Assembly: GCA_964598495.1 (NCBI GenBank)
Contig: CAZRBY010000010.1
Coordinates: 1-62,558 of the forward strand
DNA length: 62,558 nt
Direction: 5' to 3'
From: Cacconaster sp964598495
Lineage (GTDB): Bacteria; Bacteroidota; Bacteroidia; Bacteroidales; UBA932
Made by a program: the position numbers and the translations under genes. The notes below the pieces were generated by a model. That model made no database searches. It had not been told where the DNA came from and saw nothing but the letters and a program-made list of their open reading frames with translations. Shown here piece by piece: positions 1-8,568 of the stretch. The first letter of the stretch is position 1. The number at the start of each line of letters is the position of its first letter.

Positions 1-55
1 CACACTACACACTACACACTACACACTACACACTACACACTACACACTACACACT
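1..55. repeat. 7-bp tandem repeat, unit CACACTA
   Basis: Seven perfect copies of CACACTA occupy 1-49, followed by a partial copy (50-55). The array ends six bases before the stop codon of the first gene. It lies at the very edge of the window, so its true length is unknown. It has the same 7-bp period as the other intergenic arrays here but a different unit. Confidence 0.95.
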
Positions 56-60
56 CTCCT

Positions 61-1707
61 CTATTCCTCTTTATACTTAAATCTGCGAATTTTCCTGGTT
101 GCTGTCTTGTCAAAAGGCTCTTTCATTACCTCAACGTCATTGATTTTGGAGGTCTTACTGACTTTCTTGTTGACGATATTCAGTATCGTAGCCTTTCTGG
201 CTTCAAGTTTTTCGTAAAATTCCGCCTCACCTTCGCTATCCCAGTCGATGATATTCTCATTAAACTGTATAAGTGCCACCAATCTACCTTTGCGCTCGAC
301 AATGATGGATTCGTTCACACCTTCAATATCATTGATTACACTCTCTATCTCTTCCGGATAGATATTTTCACCCGAAGGGCCGACAATCATATTACCAATA
401 CGCCCTCTTATGTAATAACGCCCCTTATTGTCCATTAAGGCCACATCCTTGGTCTTAAACCAGCCATCCTCGGTAAAGGCCTCCTTAGTGCGCTTGGGGT
501 CTTTGTAATAGCCGAGCATCACATTGTCTCCCCTGACCACAATTTCCCCTTCTCCCGTCTCGGGATTCACATTATCAAGACGCATTTCTATTCCATAGAC
601 AGGAAATCCTATGGATCCGGGGTATCTATGCTTACCCACCGCGTGGCCGAGAAGAGGAGAAGTCTCAGTGAGTCCGTAGCCGATAGCATAAGGGAAACGG
701 GCTTTCCAAAGGAATTCTTCAACAGTAGTATCGAGCTTGGCGCCTCCTACACCGAAAAATGTGATTCTGCCACCAAGGCTTTTTTTGAGCTTCATACCTA
801 TAATGAGGCACATCAGCTTATTGTAGCGCTCGTTCATCCAAGAGAGAGTTTTACTCTTGCGGATGGTCGGAAGAACGCTATTTCGGTAGATTTTTTCAAT
901 AATCAACGGTACGGTAAGCAAGACCGTAGGACGAACTTTCTTCATAGCAGCCAGCAGCAGTGCAGGTACCGGTGGTGTGGAGAGATAATAGACGGTAGCG
1001 CCGCAATAGATCGGATAGAGCACTCCGAGGGTGAGTTCGTAGGTATGAGCCATCGGAAGGATGGAGAGCCATGTATCCCTCTCCGTGCACTTGTGAGAGT
1101 GATAACAGGAGATTATATTGGATGTAAAGTTGCGGTGGCTCAGAACCACTCCCTTAGCACTACCTGTAGTGCCGGAGGTATAGATGATAGCCGCTATATC
1201 TTCAGGCATCGGCACCGCGACTCTACCGTCACAGGTAAATGCATCATCATCTGCTCTGATTGTCTCAAAGGTATCAATATCCACCACCAGGCGCAAGCTG
1301 GAAAGAGATTCGGGTGAGAGCTTGTGGAGAAGTTTTCTGGAAATAAAAATCGCCTTGCTCTCGGAATGGATTAAGATATTTGTCACTTCATTTTCCGAAG
1401 ACTCTGTGAGGATTGGGACAACAATGCGGCTGAATGGTACGCAAGCAAAGAATGCTACTGTCCAATTGGGCGTATTGTTGGCAAGGATTGCCACCTTGTC
1501 GCATGATCCGATACCGTACTGACTGAGCTTTTTTGAGATTGAATCGCACCTTTTTTTGAATGAACCGTAGGTATAGGAAAGTTCTCCATCGATTACCTGA
1601 GATAGTTTGTTGTCGCTATATACTGTCGTTGAATACTCATAGAGATTGCCGAGGGTGTCAACATAATTTTCACGCATCCTCTTAAAAAACTTCAAAATTC
1701 TCTTCAT
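61..1707 (-). CDS. AMP-dependent acyl-CoA synthetase (copy 1)
   Basis: A 548-residue ANL-superfamily enzyme, expected to activate a fatty or other carboxylic acid with ATP to an acyl-adenylate and then an acyl-CoA. The adenylate-binding motif YTSGTTGSAKG is at about residues 176-186. GYGLTETSP lies mid-protein, and the C-terminal hinge/lysine region (KTATRKIRRFKY) is intact. A TTG start 12 codons upstream would sit on the -7 promoter element, so the ATG at 1707 (MKRILKFF) is preferred. It is a tandem paralogue of the next gene, roughly four-fifths identical by eye. The substrate cannot be read from sequence. Long-chain fatty acyl-CoA ligase is the nearest family name. Confidence 0.9.
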   Translation of the reverse strand: MKRILKFFKRMRENYVDTLGNLYEYSTTVYSDNKLSQVIDGELSYTYGSFKKRCDSISKKLSQYGIGSCDKVAILANNTPNWTVAFFACVPFSRIVVPILTESSENEVTNILIHSESKAIFISRKLLHKLSPESLSSLRLVVDIDTFETIRADDDAFTCDGRVAVPMPEDIAAIIYTSGTTGSAKGVVLSHRNFTSNIISCYHSHKCTERDTWLSILPMAHTYELTLGVLYPIYCGATVYYLSTPPVPALLLAAMKKVRPTVLLTVPLIIEKIYRNSVLPTIRKSKTLSWMNERYNKLMCLIIGMKLKKSLGGRITFFGVGGAKLDTTVEEFLWKARFPYAIGYGLTETSPLLGHAVGKHRYPGSIGFPVYGIEMRLDNVNPETGEGEIVVRGDNVMLGYYKDPKRTKEAFTEDGWFKTKDVALMDNKGRYYIRGRIGNMIVGPSGENIYPEEIESVINDIEGVNESIIVERKGRLVALIQFNENIIDWDSEGEAEFYEKLEARKATILNIVNKKVSKTSKINDVEVMKEPFDKTATRKIRRFKYKEE

Positions 1708-1740
1708 ACTTAATGTGAACGGGATTTTAGAATGGAAAGG

Positions 1741-1748
1741 CAAAGATA
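1741..1748 (-). promoter_or_regulatory. -7 promoter element of acyl-CoA synthetase copy 1
   Basis: On the minus strand this reads TATCTTTG, matching the Bacteroidota -7 consensus TAnnTTTG, 33 nt before the ATG at 1707. The flank (to about 1780) is almost the same as the flank upstream of copy 2. A TTTG lies only 11 nt upstream of the -7 element, not the usual 19-20. Confidence 0.6.
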
Positions 1749-1811
1749 TGCAAAGTTGTCAAATAATCGGATAATTGTTGAAATTGATGAAGATTAAGCT
1801 GCTTTAGACCA

Positions 1812-3461
1812 TTACTTTTGCTCTTCTTCATACTTAAATCTGCGGATTTTCTCTGTAGCTGTCTTATCGAAAGGCTCTTTCATGACCTCGACAGCATTTA
1901 TTTTGGAGATCTTGTTGACCTTTTTGTTGACAATACTCATAACCATAGTTTTTATGGTTTCAAGTTTCTCATAAAATTCGGCCTCTCCTTCGCAGTCCCA
2001 ATCTATGATATTCTCATTAAAATGGATAAGTGCCACAAGTTTACCTTTGCGCTCAACAATTATTGATTCATTAACACCTTCTATATTATTGATAACACTT
2101 TCAATCTCTTCGGGATAGATATTTTCGCCCGAAGGGCCGACAATCATATTGCCAAGACGTCCCCTTATATAATAGCGTCCCTTCTTATCTACGGAGGCAA
2201 TATCATTTGTCCTGAACCAACCATCTTCAGTAAAGGCATCCTTTGTTCGTTCAGGATCCTTGTAATAGCCGAGCATCACATTGTCCCCTTTAACCACAAT
2301 TTCCCCCTCTCCTGTCTCTTGGTTAACGTTGTCCAGACGAACTTCCACCCCACGGGCAGGAATCCCAATGGATCCCGGATACCTATGCCCACCGAACGCA
2401 GCACAAATAAGAGGAGAGGTCTCGGTAAGTCCATACCCGATACCATATCGAAATCTGGCCTTGTAGAAAAACTCCTCAACTTTAGGGTCAAGCTTGGCTC
2501 CACCCACAAGGATGCCGATCTTGCCGCCGAAGGTCTTCTTTAGCTTCAACCCTATAATGATGCACATAAGTGTGTTCTGATGCTTGTTCATCCAGGAAAG
2601 AGTCTTGCTCTTACAAATGGTAGGCAGTACGCTATTACGGTAGATTTTCTCAACAATAAGTGGCACGACCAACAATGCTGTCGGACGTATTTTCTTCATA
2701 GCAGCCAGAAGCAATGCCGGAACCGGTGGTTTGGACATATAGTAGACGGTTGCACCGCAATAAATCGGATAGAGCACTCCAACGGTAAGTTCGTATGTAT
2801 GAGCCATCGGAAGGACTGATAGCCACCTGTCCCTCTCAGTACACCTATAAGAGTGGTAGGCAGAAATAATATTGGATGATAGATTGCGGTGGCTCAGAAC
2901 CACTCCCTTGGCACTGCCTGTAGTACCGGAAGTATAGATAATGGCCGCTATATCATTAGGCTTCGGCACCGCTACTCTTCCATCACAAGTAAATGCATCA
3001 TCGTCCGCTTTAATGGTCTCAAAGGTATCAATATCCAACACCAGGCGCATACCGGAAAGAGAGTCCTGAGAGAGTTTATAGAGGAGTCTTTTGGAGATAA
3101 AAATCACCTTGCTCTCGGAATGTTGCAGAATATTGGTTACTTCATTTTCTGAAGAATCGATAAGGATTGGAACCGCAATGCGACTGAAGGAAACACAGGC
3201 AAAAAAGGCTACTGTCCAGTTAGGAGTGTTGTGTGCAAGAATTGCCACCTTATCCCCGGCTCCTATGCCGTACCTACTTAGTTTATTTGAGAGTAAATCA
3301 CATTTTTCCTTAAATGAACCATATGTATAGAAGAGGTCCCCATCGACTACCTGCGACAGTTTGTTATCGCTATATAGTGTGGTTGAATACTCGTAGAGGT
3401 TGGCGAGTGTGTCAAAATGTTTTACGCGCTTCCTGTCGAATATTGTTGAAAGTCTCCTCAT
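1812..3461 (-). CDS. AMP-dependent acyl-CoA synthetase (copy 2)
   Basis: A 549-residue paralogue of copy 1 with the same adenylation motifs (YTSGTTGSAKGVVLSH, GYGLTETSP, PFDKTATEKIRRFKY). The ATG at 3461 (MRRLSTIF) is chosen because it aligns with the start of copy 1 and lies about 31 nt below a TATCTTTG promoter element; the longer frame would run through that promoter. The two copies are separated by about 100 bp that carry a copy of the same promoter flank, so each is probably transcribed alone. Differences are scattered rather than clustered, suggesting an older duplication kept for two related substrates or growth conditions. Confidence 0.9.
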   Translation of the reverse strand: MRRLSTIFDRKRVKHFDTLANLYEYSTTLYSDNKLSQVVDGDLFYTYGSFKEKCDLLSNKLSRYGIGAGDKVAILAHNTPNWTVAFFACVSFSRIAVPILIDSSENEVTNILQHSESKVIFISKRLLYKLSQDSLSGMRLVLDIDTFETIKADDDAFTCDGRVAVPKPNDIAAIIYTSGTTGSAKGVVLSHRNLSSNIISAYHSYRCTERDRWLSVLPMAHTYELTVGVLYPIYCGATVYYMSKPPVPALLLAAMKKIRPTALLVVPLIVEKIYRNSVLPTICKSKTLSWMNKHQNTLMCIIIGLKLKKTFGGKIGILVGGAKLDPKVEEFFYKARFRYGIGYGLTETSPLICAAFGGHRYPGSIGIPARGVEVRLDNVNQETGEGEIVVKGDNVMLGYYKDPERTKDAFTEDGWFRTNDIASVDKKGRYYIRGRLGNMIVGPSGENIYPEEIESVINNIEGVNESIIVERKGKLVALIHFNENIIDWDCEGEAEFYEKLETIKTMVMSIVNKKVNKISKINAVEVMKEPFDKTATEKIRRFKYEEEQK

Positions 3462-3492
3462 ACTTGATTGAAACGGGGTTTCATACAGATGG

Positions 3493-3500
3493 CAAAGATA
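3493..3500 (-). promoter_or_regulatory. -7 promoter element of acyl-CoA synthetase copy 2
   Basis: Minus-strand TATCTTTG about 31 nt before the ATG at 3461, inside a block of about 39 bp nearly identical to the region upstream of copy 1. It sits back to back with the asnA promoter. Confidence 0.6.
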
Positions 3501-3517
3501 TGTAAAGTTGTCAAATA

Positions 3518-3549
3518 TTTGGATAATTGTTTGACTTAACATAGATTTG
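3518..3549 (+). promoter_or_regulatory. asnA promoter (TTTG / TAGATTTG)
   Basis: TTTG at 3518-3521, a 20-nt spacer, then TAGATTTG at 3542-3549. This matches the Bacteroidota -33/-7 pattern and gives a leader of about 20-26 nt before the ATG at 3576. Confidence 0.7.
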
Positions 3550-3575
3550 ATGCCCAAAAGACTTAACTAAAGACT

Positions 3576-4613
3576 ATGTCACTCTATATTCCAGCCGGTT
3601 ACAGCAACATTCTCGGCACGATAATCAGGACCGAAAAGGCCATCAAAGTGGTCAAAGATATGTTTCAGCTCAATCTTTCAGCTCAACTCTCGCTATTGCG
3701 TGTCACAGCGCCAATGGTAGTAATGAAGGGAACCGGCATCAATGATGACCTCAACGGAGTCGAACGTCCGGTGAGCTTTCCAATAAAAGATCTGCAGGAC
3801 TGCCCTGGTGAAGTTGTACACTCTCTTGCAAAATGGAAACGCTTAAAGTTGGCAACACTCCAAACTCCGGTCGGAAGCGGCATATATACCGACATGAATG
3901 CTCTCCGTCCGGACGAGGAACTGGACAACATTCACTCTATCTATGTGGATCAGTGGGACTGGGAAAGAGTAATCGACAATTCGGAACGAAACCTGGACTT
4001 CCTTAAAAAGATTGTTCGCCGCATCTACGAGGCTATAAAAGTGACCGAAAATAAGATTTATGTGGACTTTCCGCAAATTCATCCCATACTGCCGGAGGAA
4101 ATATTCTTTATCCATTCGGAAGAATTGCTGCAAAGATATCCCGGTTTCTCCCCAAAAGAGAGGGAAGACGCAATCTGCAAGGAGAAAAAGGCGGTCTTTA
4201 TAATCGGCATCGGCGGTGCACTATCCGACGAAAAACCGCACGATTCAAGGGCATCGGACTATGATGACTGGAGTACCCCCAATTTGGAGGGATATAAGGG
4301 ACTCAACGGCGACCTGTTGCTATGGAATCCGGTATTGGAAAACGCTTTCGAGATTTCCTCAATGGGCATAAGGGTGGATGAGGAAGCGTTGCGTCGCCAA
4401 CTCGCCATAAGAGGAGAAGATTGGAAATCGGAACTTTTCTTCCATCGAAAATTGCTCTCCGGAGAACTGCCGCTTACCATTGGCGGCGGCATAGGGCAGT
4501 CGCGCCTCTGTATGTTTCTGCTCAGAAAAGCCCATATAGGCGAAATACAGAGCAGCATCTGGCCTGAAGAGATGCGGTTGGAGTGCCAAAAACACGGTAT
4601 TGACCTGGCCTGA
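3576..4613 (+). CDS. asnA: Aspartate-ammonia ligase (asparagine synthetase A)
   Basis: A 345-residue ammonia-dependent asparagine synthetase: aspartate + NH3 + ATP to asparagine + AMP + PPi, in the cytoplasm. It is a full-length class-II-aaRS-like AsnA. Recognisable family segments are the N-terminal MVVMKGTGINDDLNG region (about 48-62), the central VDQWDWERVI, and the C-terminal GGGIGQSRLCMFLL motif-3-like block with its arginine. It is divergent from the acyl-CoA synthetases and nearly abuts ettA tail to tail. The stop codon lies in the short palindrome GCCTGAATCAGGC. Confidence 0.97.
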   Translation: MSLYIPAGYSNILGTIIRTEKAIKVVKDMFQLNLSAQLSLLRVTAPMVVMKGTGINDDLNGVERPVSFPIKDLQDCPGEVVHSLAKWKRLKLATLQTPVGSGIYTDMNALRPDEELDNIHSIYVDQWDWERVIDNSERNLDFLKKIVRRIYEAIKVTENKIYVDFPQIHPILPEEIFFIHSEELLQRYPGFSPKEREDAICKEKKAVFIIGIGGALSDEKPHDSRASDYDDWSTPNLEGYKGLNGDLLLWNPVLENAFEISSMGIRVDEEALRRQLAIRGEDWKSELFFHRKLLSGELPLTIGGGIGQSRLCMFLLRKAHIGEIQSSIWPEEMRLECQKHGIDLA

Positions 4614-4631
4614 ATCAGGCAGAATATTCTC

Positions 4632-6308
4632 TTATCCTATCAATTTTTTATACTTGAAGCGTTTGGGCTCAACATTGCCCATACGGCGTTTCTTATTCTC
4701 CTCATACTCTGAGTAGGTACCCTCGAAGAAATAGACCTTTGAGTCACCCTCAAATGCAAGGATATGGGTTGCAATACGATCAAGGAACCATCTGTCGTGA
4801 GAAATAACCACAGCACAACCAGCAAAATTCTCGAGACCCTCCTCGAGGGCGCGGATAGTATTGACATCAACATCGTTTGTTGGCTCGTCGAGCAACAGCA
4901 CGTTGGCATTTTCCTTTAGGGTGAGAGCAAGATGCAGACGGTTGCGCTCACCTCCTGAAAGCACTCCGCAAAGTTTCTCCTGATCGGCTCCGCCAAAATT
5001 GAACCTTGATACATAGGCACGTGCATTGACCTCACGATTGCCGAGTTTTACATATTCGGAATTCTGGGCAATTGTCTCATAGACGGTGAGATCGGGATCA
5101 ATCTGCTTGTGCTGCTGGTCCACGTAAGCTATCTTGACGCTCTCCCCTACATCAAATGTTCCCGTATCCGGTGTCTCATATCCCATAATCAGTCTGAACA
5201 GCGTTGTTTTGCCGGATCCGTTGGGACCAATAACCCCCACAATACCTGCAGGCGGCAACTTGAAACTTAGATCTTCAAAAAGCAACTTGTCACCGTATGC
5301 CTTGCTGACACCCTGACATTCGATGACTTTGTCACCAAGACGAGGACCGTTGGGTATAAATATCTCCAGTTTCTCATCCTTCTGGCGTCCATCTTCGCTG
5401 AGGAGCTTTTCGTATGCGCCCAAACGAGCCTTGGACTTGGCGTGGCGCGCTTTTGGAGCCATCCTTACCCATTCGAGCTCACGTTCAAGGGTCTTGCGGC
5501 GCTTGCTCTCTTGCTTTTCCTCCATAGCAAGGCGGATACTCTTCTGCTCGAGCCAGGATGAGTAATTGCCTTTCCATGGGATTCCCTCTCCCCTGTCGAG
5601 TTCGAGTATCCATCCGGCCACATTATCGAGGAAGTATCTGTCGTGAGTCACCGCGATGACTGTACCCTTGTACTGCTTGAGGTGCGCTTCGAGCCACTGT
5701 ATACTCTCAGTATCGAGATGGTTGGTAGGCTCGTCGAGCAATAAAACATCAGGCTCCTTTAGCAGCAGCCGGCAAAGTGCCACTCTGCGTCTCTCTCCCC
5801 CGCTTAATGTCGATATAGAGGCATCCGGTTCGGGACATTGGAGCGCATCCATAGCCCTTTCCAATCTGGAGTCGATATCCCAACCGCTCACCTGTTCAAT
5901 TCTATCGGTAAGCTCGCCCTGACGCTCGATAAGGAGATTCATCTCATCATCATCCATGGGCTCCATAAATTTGAGGTTAACCTCTTCGTACTCACTCAGC
6001 AGATCCATCACTTCCTGCACTCCCTCTCTCACCACTTCAATCACCGTTTTTGAGTCATCAAGTTGCGGCTCCTGCTCCAGATAGCCCACGGAATATCCGG
6101 GAGCAAATACCACTTCACCTTGAGTGGGAATTTCTACACCGGCAATTATCTTCAATACTGTTGATTTTCCTGATCCGTTGAGACCAATTATGCCGATTTT
6201 AGCGCCATAGAAAAAGGATAGATAGATATCCTTTAGGATTACTTTGTTGTTATGAGGGAGAATCTTGCTCACCCCGTTCATCGAAAAGATGATTTTTTCG
6301 TCAGCCAT
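4632..6308 (-). CDS. ettA: ABC-F translation factor EttA
   Basis: A 558-residue soluble twin-ATPase of the ABC-F family, without membrane segments. EttA binds the ribosomal E site and gates entry into elongation according to ATP/ADP level. Two nucleotide domains are visible: Walker A GLNGSGKST at about 42-50 and GPNGSGKTT near 360, signatures LSGGERRR and LSGGERNR, and Walker B LLLDEPTNHLD and LLLDEPTNDVD. The P-site interaction arm lies between the two domains. The C-terminus ends in a basic RFKYKKL tail typical of EttA, rather than a resistance-type ABC-F. It is last in an operon with the two upstream genes; the gap to the next is 6 nt. Confidence 0.95.
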   Translation of the reverse strand: MADEKIIFSMNGVSKILPHNNKVILKDIYLSFFYGAKIGIIGLNGSGKSTVLKIIAGVEIPTQGEVVFAPGYSVGYLEQEPQLDDSKTVIEVVREGVQEVMDLLSEYEEVNLKFMEPMDDDEMNLLIERQGELTDRIEQVSGWDIDSRLERAMDALQCPEPDASISTLSGGERRRVALCRLLLKEPDVLLLDEPTNHLDTESIQWLEAHLKQYKGTVIAVTHDRYFLDNVAGWILELDRGEGIPWKGNYSSWLEQKSIRLAMEEKQESKRRKTLERELEWVRMAPKARHAKSKARLGAYEKLLSEDGRQKDEKLEIFIPNGPRLGDKVIECQGVSKAYGDKLLFEDLSFKLPPAGIVGVIGPNGSGKTTLFRLIMGYETPDTGTFDVGESVKIAYVDQQHKQIDPDLTVYETIAQNSEYVKLGNREVNARAYVSRFNFGGADQEKLCGVLSGGERNRLHLALTLKENANVLLLDEPTNDVDVNTIRALEEGLENFAGCAVVISHDRWFLDRIATHILAFEGDSKVYFFEGTYSEYEENKKRRMGNVEPKRFKYKKLIG

Positions 6309-6314
6309 AATATT

Positions 6315-6944
6315 TCAAAAATTTATTATTTCCATATAATCAAGTATAACCTTCACAACGTTTTCTATGCTGCCGAGTTTAGAGGAATTAAGGCAGAGAT
6401 GATAACTTGAGCAATCTCCCCATTGTTTGAAGGTGTAATAGTTATAGTATTCGGCGCGTTTACGATCTCCCCGTTCGATAAGGCGGCAGGCCTCGGCTTC
6501 GGAGACACCTTGCTCTGAGACAATTCTGGCAACTCTGTCTTCCATTGAGGCGCTGATAAAAACAGATAGGCGTCGAGGATGGTCACGAAGAACATAGTCT
6601 GCGCATCTGCCCACTATGATGCAGGATTCTTTTTCAGCAATACTCTGCATCACTTCACTCTGAATTTTGAATAGTTGTTCATCTGAGATGGCATTGAACG
6701 CTGAGAATCCGTCATTCCCCTGCATTGTAGACCTTAACCCAAAAAAGCGTCCAAGAGGCCTCTTAGCTGCCTTTTCATCCTGTTTTTCAAAAAATTCACA
6801 GGCAAGTCCGCTCTCTTTGGAGACCTCGATCAGGAGATTTTTGTCGTACATCGGCACACCCAGTTGTTCGGAGAGCATACGGGCTGTGGCAAGTCCCCCA
6901 CTGCCAATCTGGCGTCCTATTGTTATTAAAAAATGCGGCTCCAT
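6315..6944 (-). CDS. Cytidylate kinase-like family protein
   Basis: A 209-residue P-loop protein of the Cytidylate_kin2-type family. The N-terminal loop is GRQIGSGG (about 10-17). It lacks the GK of a standard Walker A, as is usual in this family. GRCADYVL and the arginine-rich lid-like segment IERGDRKRAEYYNYYT follow. The substrate is unproven: these proteins are annotated by fold and the true CMP kinase (Cmk) is a different protein. It sits between a MATE transporter and ettA in one minus-strand transcription unit. Confidence 0.85.
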   Translation of the reverse strand: MEPHFLITIGRQIGSGGLATARMLSEQLGVPMYDKNLLIEVSKESGLACEFFEKQDEKAAKRPLGRFFGLRSTMQGNDGFSAFNAISDEQLFKIQSEVMQSIAEKESCIIVGRCADYVLRDHPRRLSVFISASMEDRVARIVSEQGVSEAEACRLIERGDRKRAEYYNYYTFKQWGDCSSYHLCLNSSKLGSIENVVKVILDYMEIINF

Positions 6945-6949
6945 GATGT

Positions 6950-6998
6950 AGTTATGAGTATTGAGTTATGAGTTATGAATATTGAGTTTCGAGTTTTG
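6950..6998. repeat. Degenerate 7-bp tandem array overlapping the MATE stop codon
   Basis: Seven consecutive heptads read AGTTATG, AGTATTG, AGTTATG, AGTTATG, AATATTG, AGTTTCG, AGTTTTG. Read with a shifted phase they match a YGAGTTR family. Positions 6966-6998 are also the last ten codons and stop of the MATE gene on the minus strand, so the array forms the protein tail QNSKLNIHNS. Confidence 0.9.
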
Positions 6999-8363
6999 TT
7001 TTTCAACATTTTGCAGGATGGTTTCAGCCCTGAATTTTCTAATCAAAGAACCCAGCATCAACGCTGCCACTACTGTCGCTATGGCATCTGACACCGGCAT
7101 ACTCATCCATACTCCGTCAACACCGAAAAATCCGGGGAGTATTGCAAGGCAGGGGATCAAAAAGAGCAATTGACGTGAAAGAGAGAGGAAAATTGCCCTT
7201 TTGGCAAGTCCGAGACTCTGAAAAAAGTGGGAAGTAACCATCTGAAATCCCACTATCGGGAAGAGGCAGACATCAATTCTTAAACCGTGCATGGCAATCG
7301 CCTTCAGTTCAGGATCCCTGGTAAATAGCGATACCGCAACACCCGGGAAAAACATTCCCACCAGAAAACAAATTGTAGTTATAAGTGTGGCCCAAAATAC
7401 GGTCAGACGGAAGACCTCAGTCACCCTTGAGTAGAGTTTAGCACCATAATTGTATCCTGCTATGGGTTGCATACCCTGCGTAAATCCCATAACTATCATT
7501 ATGAATAGATATACAATTCGATTGATTATGCCGTAAGCTCCGATTGCCATGTCGCCACCATGCCTCCTGAGTTGATTATTTATCAAAATTACTACTAAAG
7601 AAGAGGAGATATTCATCAGGAAAGGCGCCATGCCTATCGAAAGAGATCGACCCGCAATCTTCCAATCAAGAGAGAACTTATCCTTATGAAAGTGAAGGAC
7701 TTTTCTTTTATCGGACAGCATTCTTAAAACCCATACCAGCGATACTGCCTGAGAAATGACCGTGGCAATTGCCGCTCCTTGGATACCCATATCAAATACA
7801 AAGATGAATATCGGGTCAAGTACGGTATTGAGTACGACAGTCAAAATTGTAGCCGTCATAGCTTTCTTCGGATATCCCGACGCCCTGAGGATGGCATTCA
7901 GACCGAAATAGAGGTGCGTAATGATATTACCGAGCAATATCACTGTCATATACTCCTTCGCATAAGGTAGAGTGGCTTCGCTGGCACCGAAAAATCTAAG
8001 AACGGGATTGAGGAACGAAAGGGAAAAGATGGTGAAGAGGACACTGATGATGACATTTAGGATAAAGACATTTGCAAGTACCTTCTTGGCCATGTCATAG
8101 TTGCGCTGTCCCAGCAACACCGATACGAGCGTAGCGCCTCCGACTCCTACAAGAGTGCCGAATGCCGCAGAAAGATTCATTAGGGGAAATGTCACTGCCA
8201 GGCCCGATATGGCAAGAGGTCCCACGCCTTGACCGATGAAAATGCTATCCACCATATTGTAAAGCGAGGATGCTGTCATCGCAATGATTGCAGGCACTGC
8301 ATATTGTCCCAGCAATGTGCTGATCTTTTCCGTTCCAAGCTCTACAGGTATCTTCTCTGCCAT
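6966..8363 (-). CDS. MATE family efflux transporter
   Basis: A 465-residue inner-membrane protein with about 12 hydrophobic segments in two six-helix halves. It is a multidrug/toxin extrusion antiporter, probably of the DinF/NorM-like branch. The N-terminal half contains IPAIIAMTASSLYNMVDSIF-like and GVGGATLVSVLLGQ segments, and the family GxxQGxQPIAGYNYGA motif is present (about 305-320). The last ten residues (QNSKLNIHNS) are encoded by a 7-bp repeat array and are unlikely to be ancestral. First gene of an operon with the kinase-like gene and ettA. The substrate is not predictable. Confidence 0.93.
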   Translation of the reverse strand: MAEKIPVELGTEKISTLLGQYAVPAIIAMTASSLYNMVDSIFIGQGVGPLAISGLAVTFPLMNLSAAFGTLVGVGGATLVSVLLGQRNYDMAKKVLANVFILNVIISVLFTIFSLSFLNPVLRFFGASEATLPYAKEYMTVILLGNIITHLYFGLNAILRASGYPKKAMTATILTVVLNTVLDPIFIFVFDMGIQGAAIATVISQAVSLVWVLRMLSDKRKVLHFHKDKFSLDWKIAGRSLSIGMAPFLMNISSSLVVILINNQLRRHGGDMAIGAYGIINRIVYLFIMIVMGFTQGMQPIAGYNYGAKLYSRVTEVFRLTVFWATLITTICFLVGMFFPGVAVSLFTRDPELKAIAMHGLRIDVCLFPIVGFQMVTSHFFQSLGLAKRAIFLSLSRQLLFLIPCLAILPGFFGVDGVWMSMPVSDAIATVVAALMLGSLIRKFRAETILQNVEKQNSKLNIHNS

Positions 8364-8382
8364 AACATTTATCTATTTCGTG

Positions 8383-8390
8383 CAAAGATA
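8383..8390 (-). promoter_or_regulatory. -7 promoter element of the MATE-ettA operon
   Basis: Minus-strand TATCTTTG, 19 nt before the ATG at 8363. No good TTTG at the usual distance, so only the -7 element is supported. Confidence 0.55.
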
Positions 8391-8416
8391 ATCATTATGA
8401 TTTGAATTATTTTTTG

Positions 8417-8424
8417 TATATTTG
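8417..8424 (+). promoter_or_regulatory. Possible -7 element for the secreted-protein gene
   Basis: TATATTTG, matching TAnnTTTG. Starting here, the mRNA leader would be about 140 nt and would contain the whole TTGCTAA array at 8479-8534. Confidence 0.45.
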
Positions 8425-8478
8425 AGAATCGAAACCTTGACACTTTGACGGCAAAACGAATATCACAGATTATTGTCA

Positions 8479-8534
8479 TTGCTAATTGCTAATTGCTAAT
8501 TGCTAATTGCTAATTGCTAATTGCTAATTGCTAA
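8479..8534. repeat. 7-bp tandem repeat, eight perfect TTGCTAA copies
   Basis: Eight uninterrupted copies of TTGCTAA lie between a likely promoter and the ATG at 8569. The divergent gap 8364-8568 otherwise holds only two promoter-like elements. Perfect identity implies recent expansion by slippage, so copy number may vary between strains. Confidence 0.97.
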
Positions 8535-8568
8535 AACCCACCGAAACAACCAATACCACATATATACC

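Noticed and set aside
628..1317. 229-codon plus-strand frame opposite the first acyl-CoA synthetase (similar fragments opposite the second)
   Set aside because: The same antisense residues appear opposite both paralogues because the sense genes are similar. No independent support.
4608..4620. Palindrome GCCTGAATCAGGC at the convergent ends of asnA and ettA as a terminator
   Set aside because: The stem is only 6 bp, lies partly in the asnA stop region, and has no T run on either side.
8479..8534. CRISPR-like array
   Set aside because: 7-bp units with no spacers and no cas genes; a simple tandem repeat.
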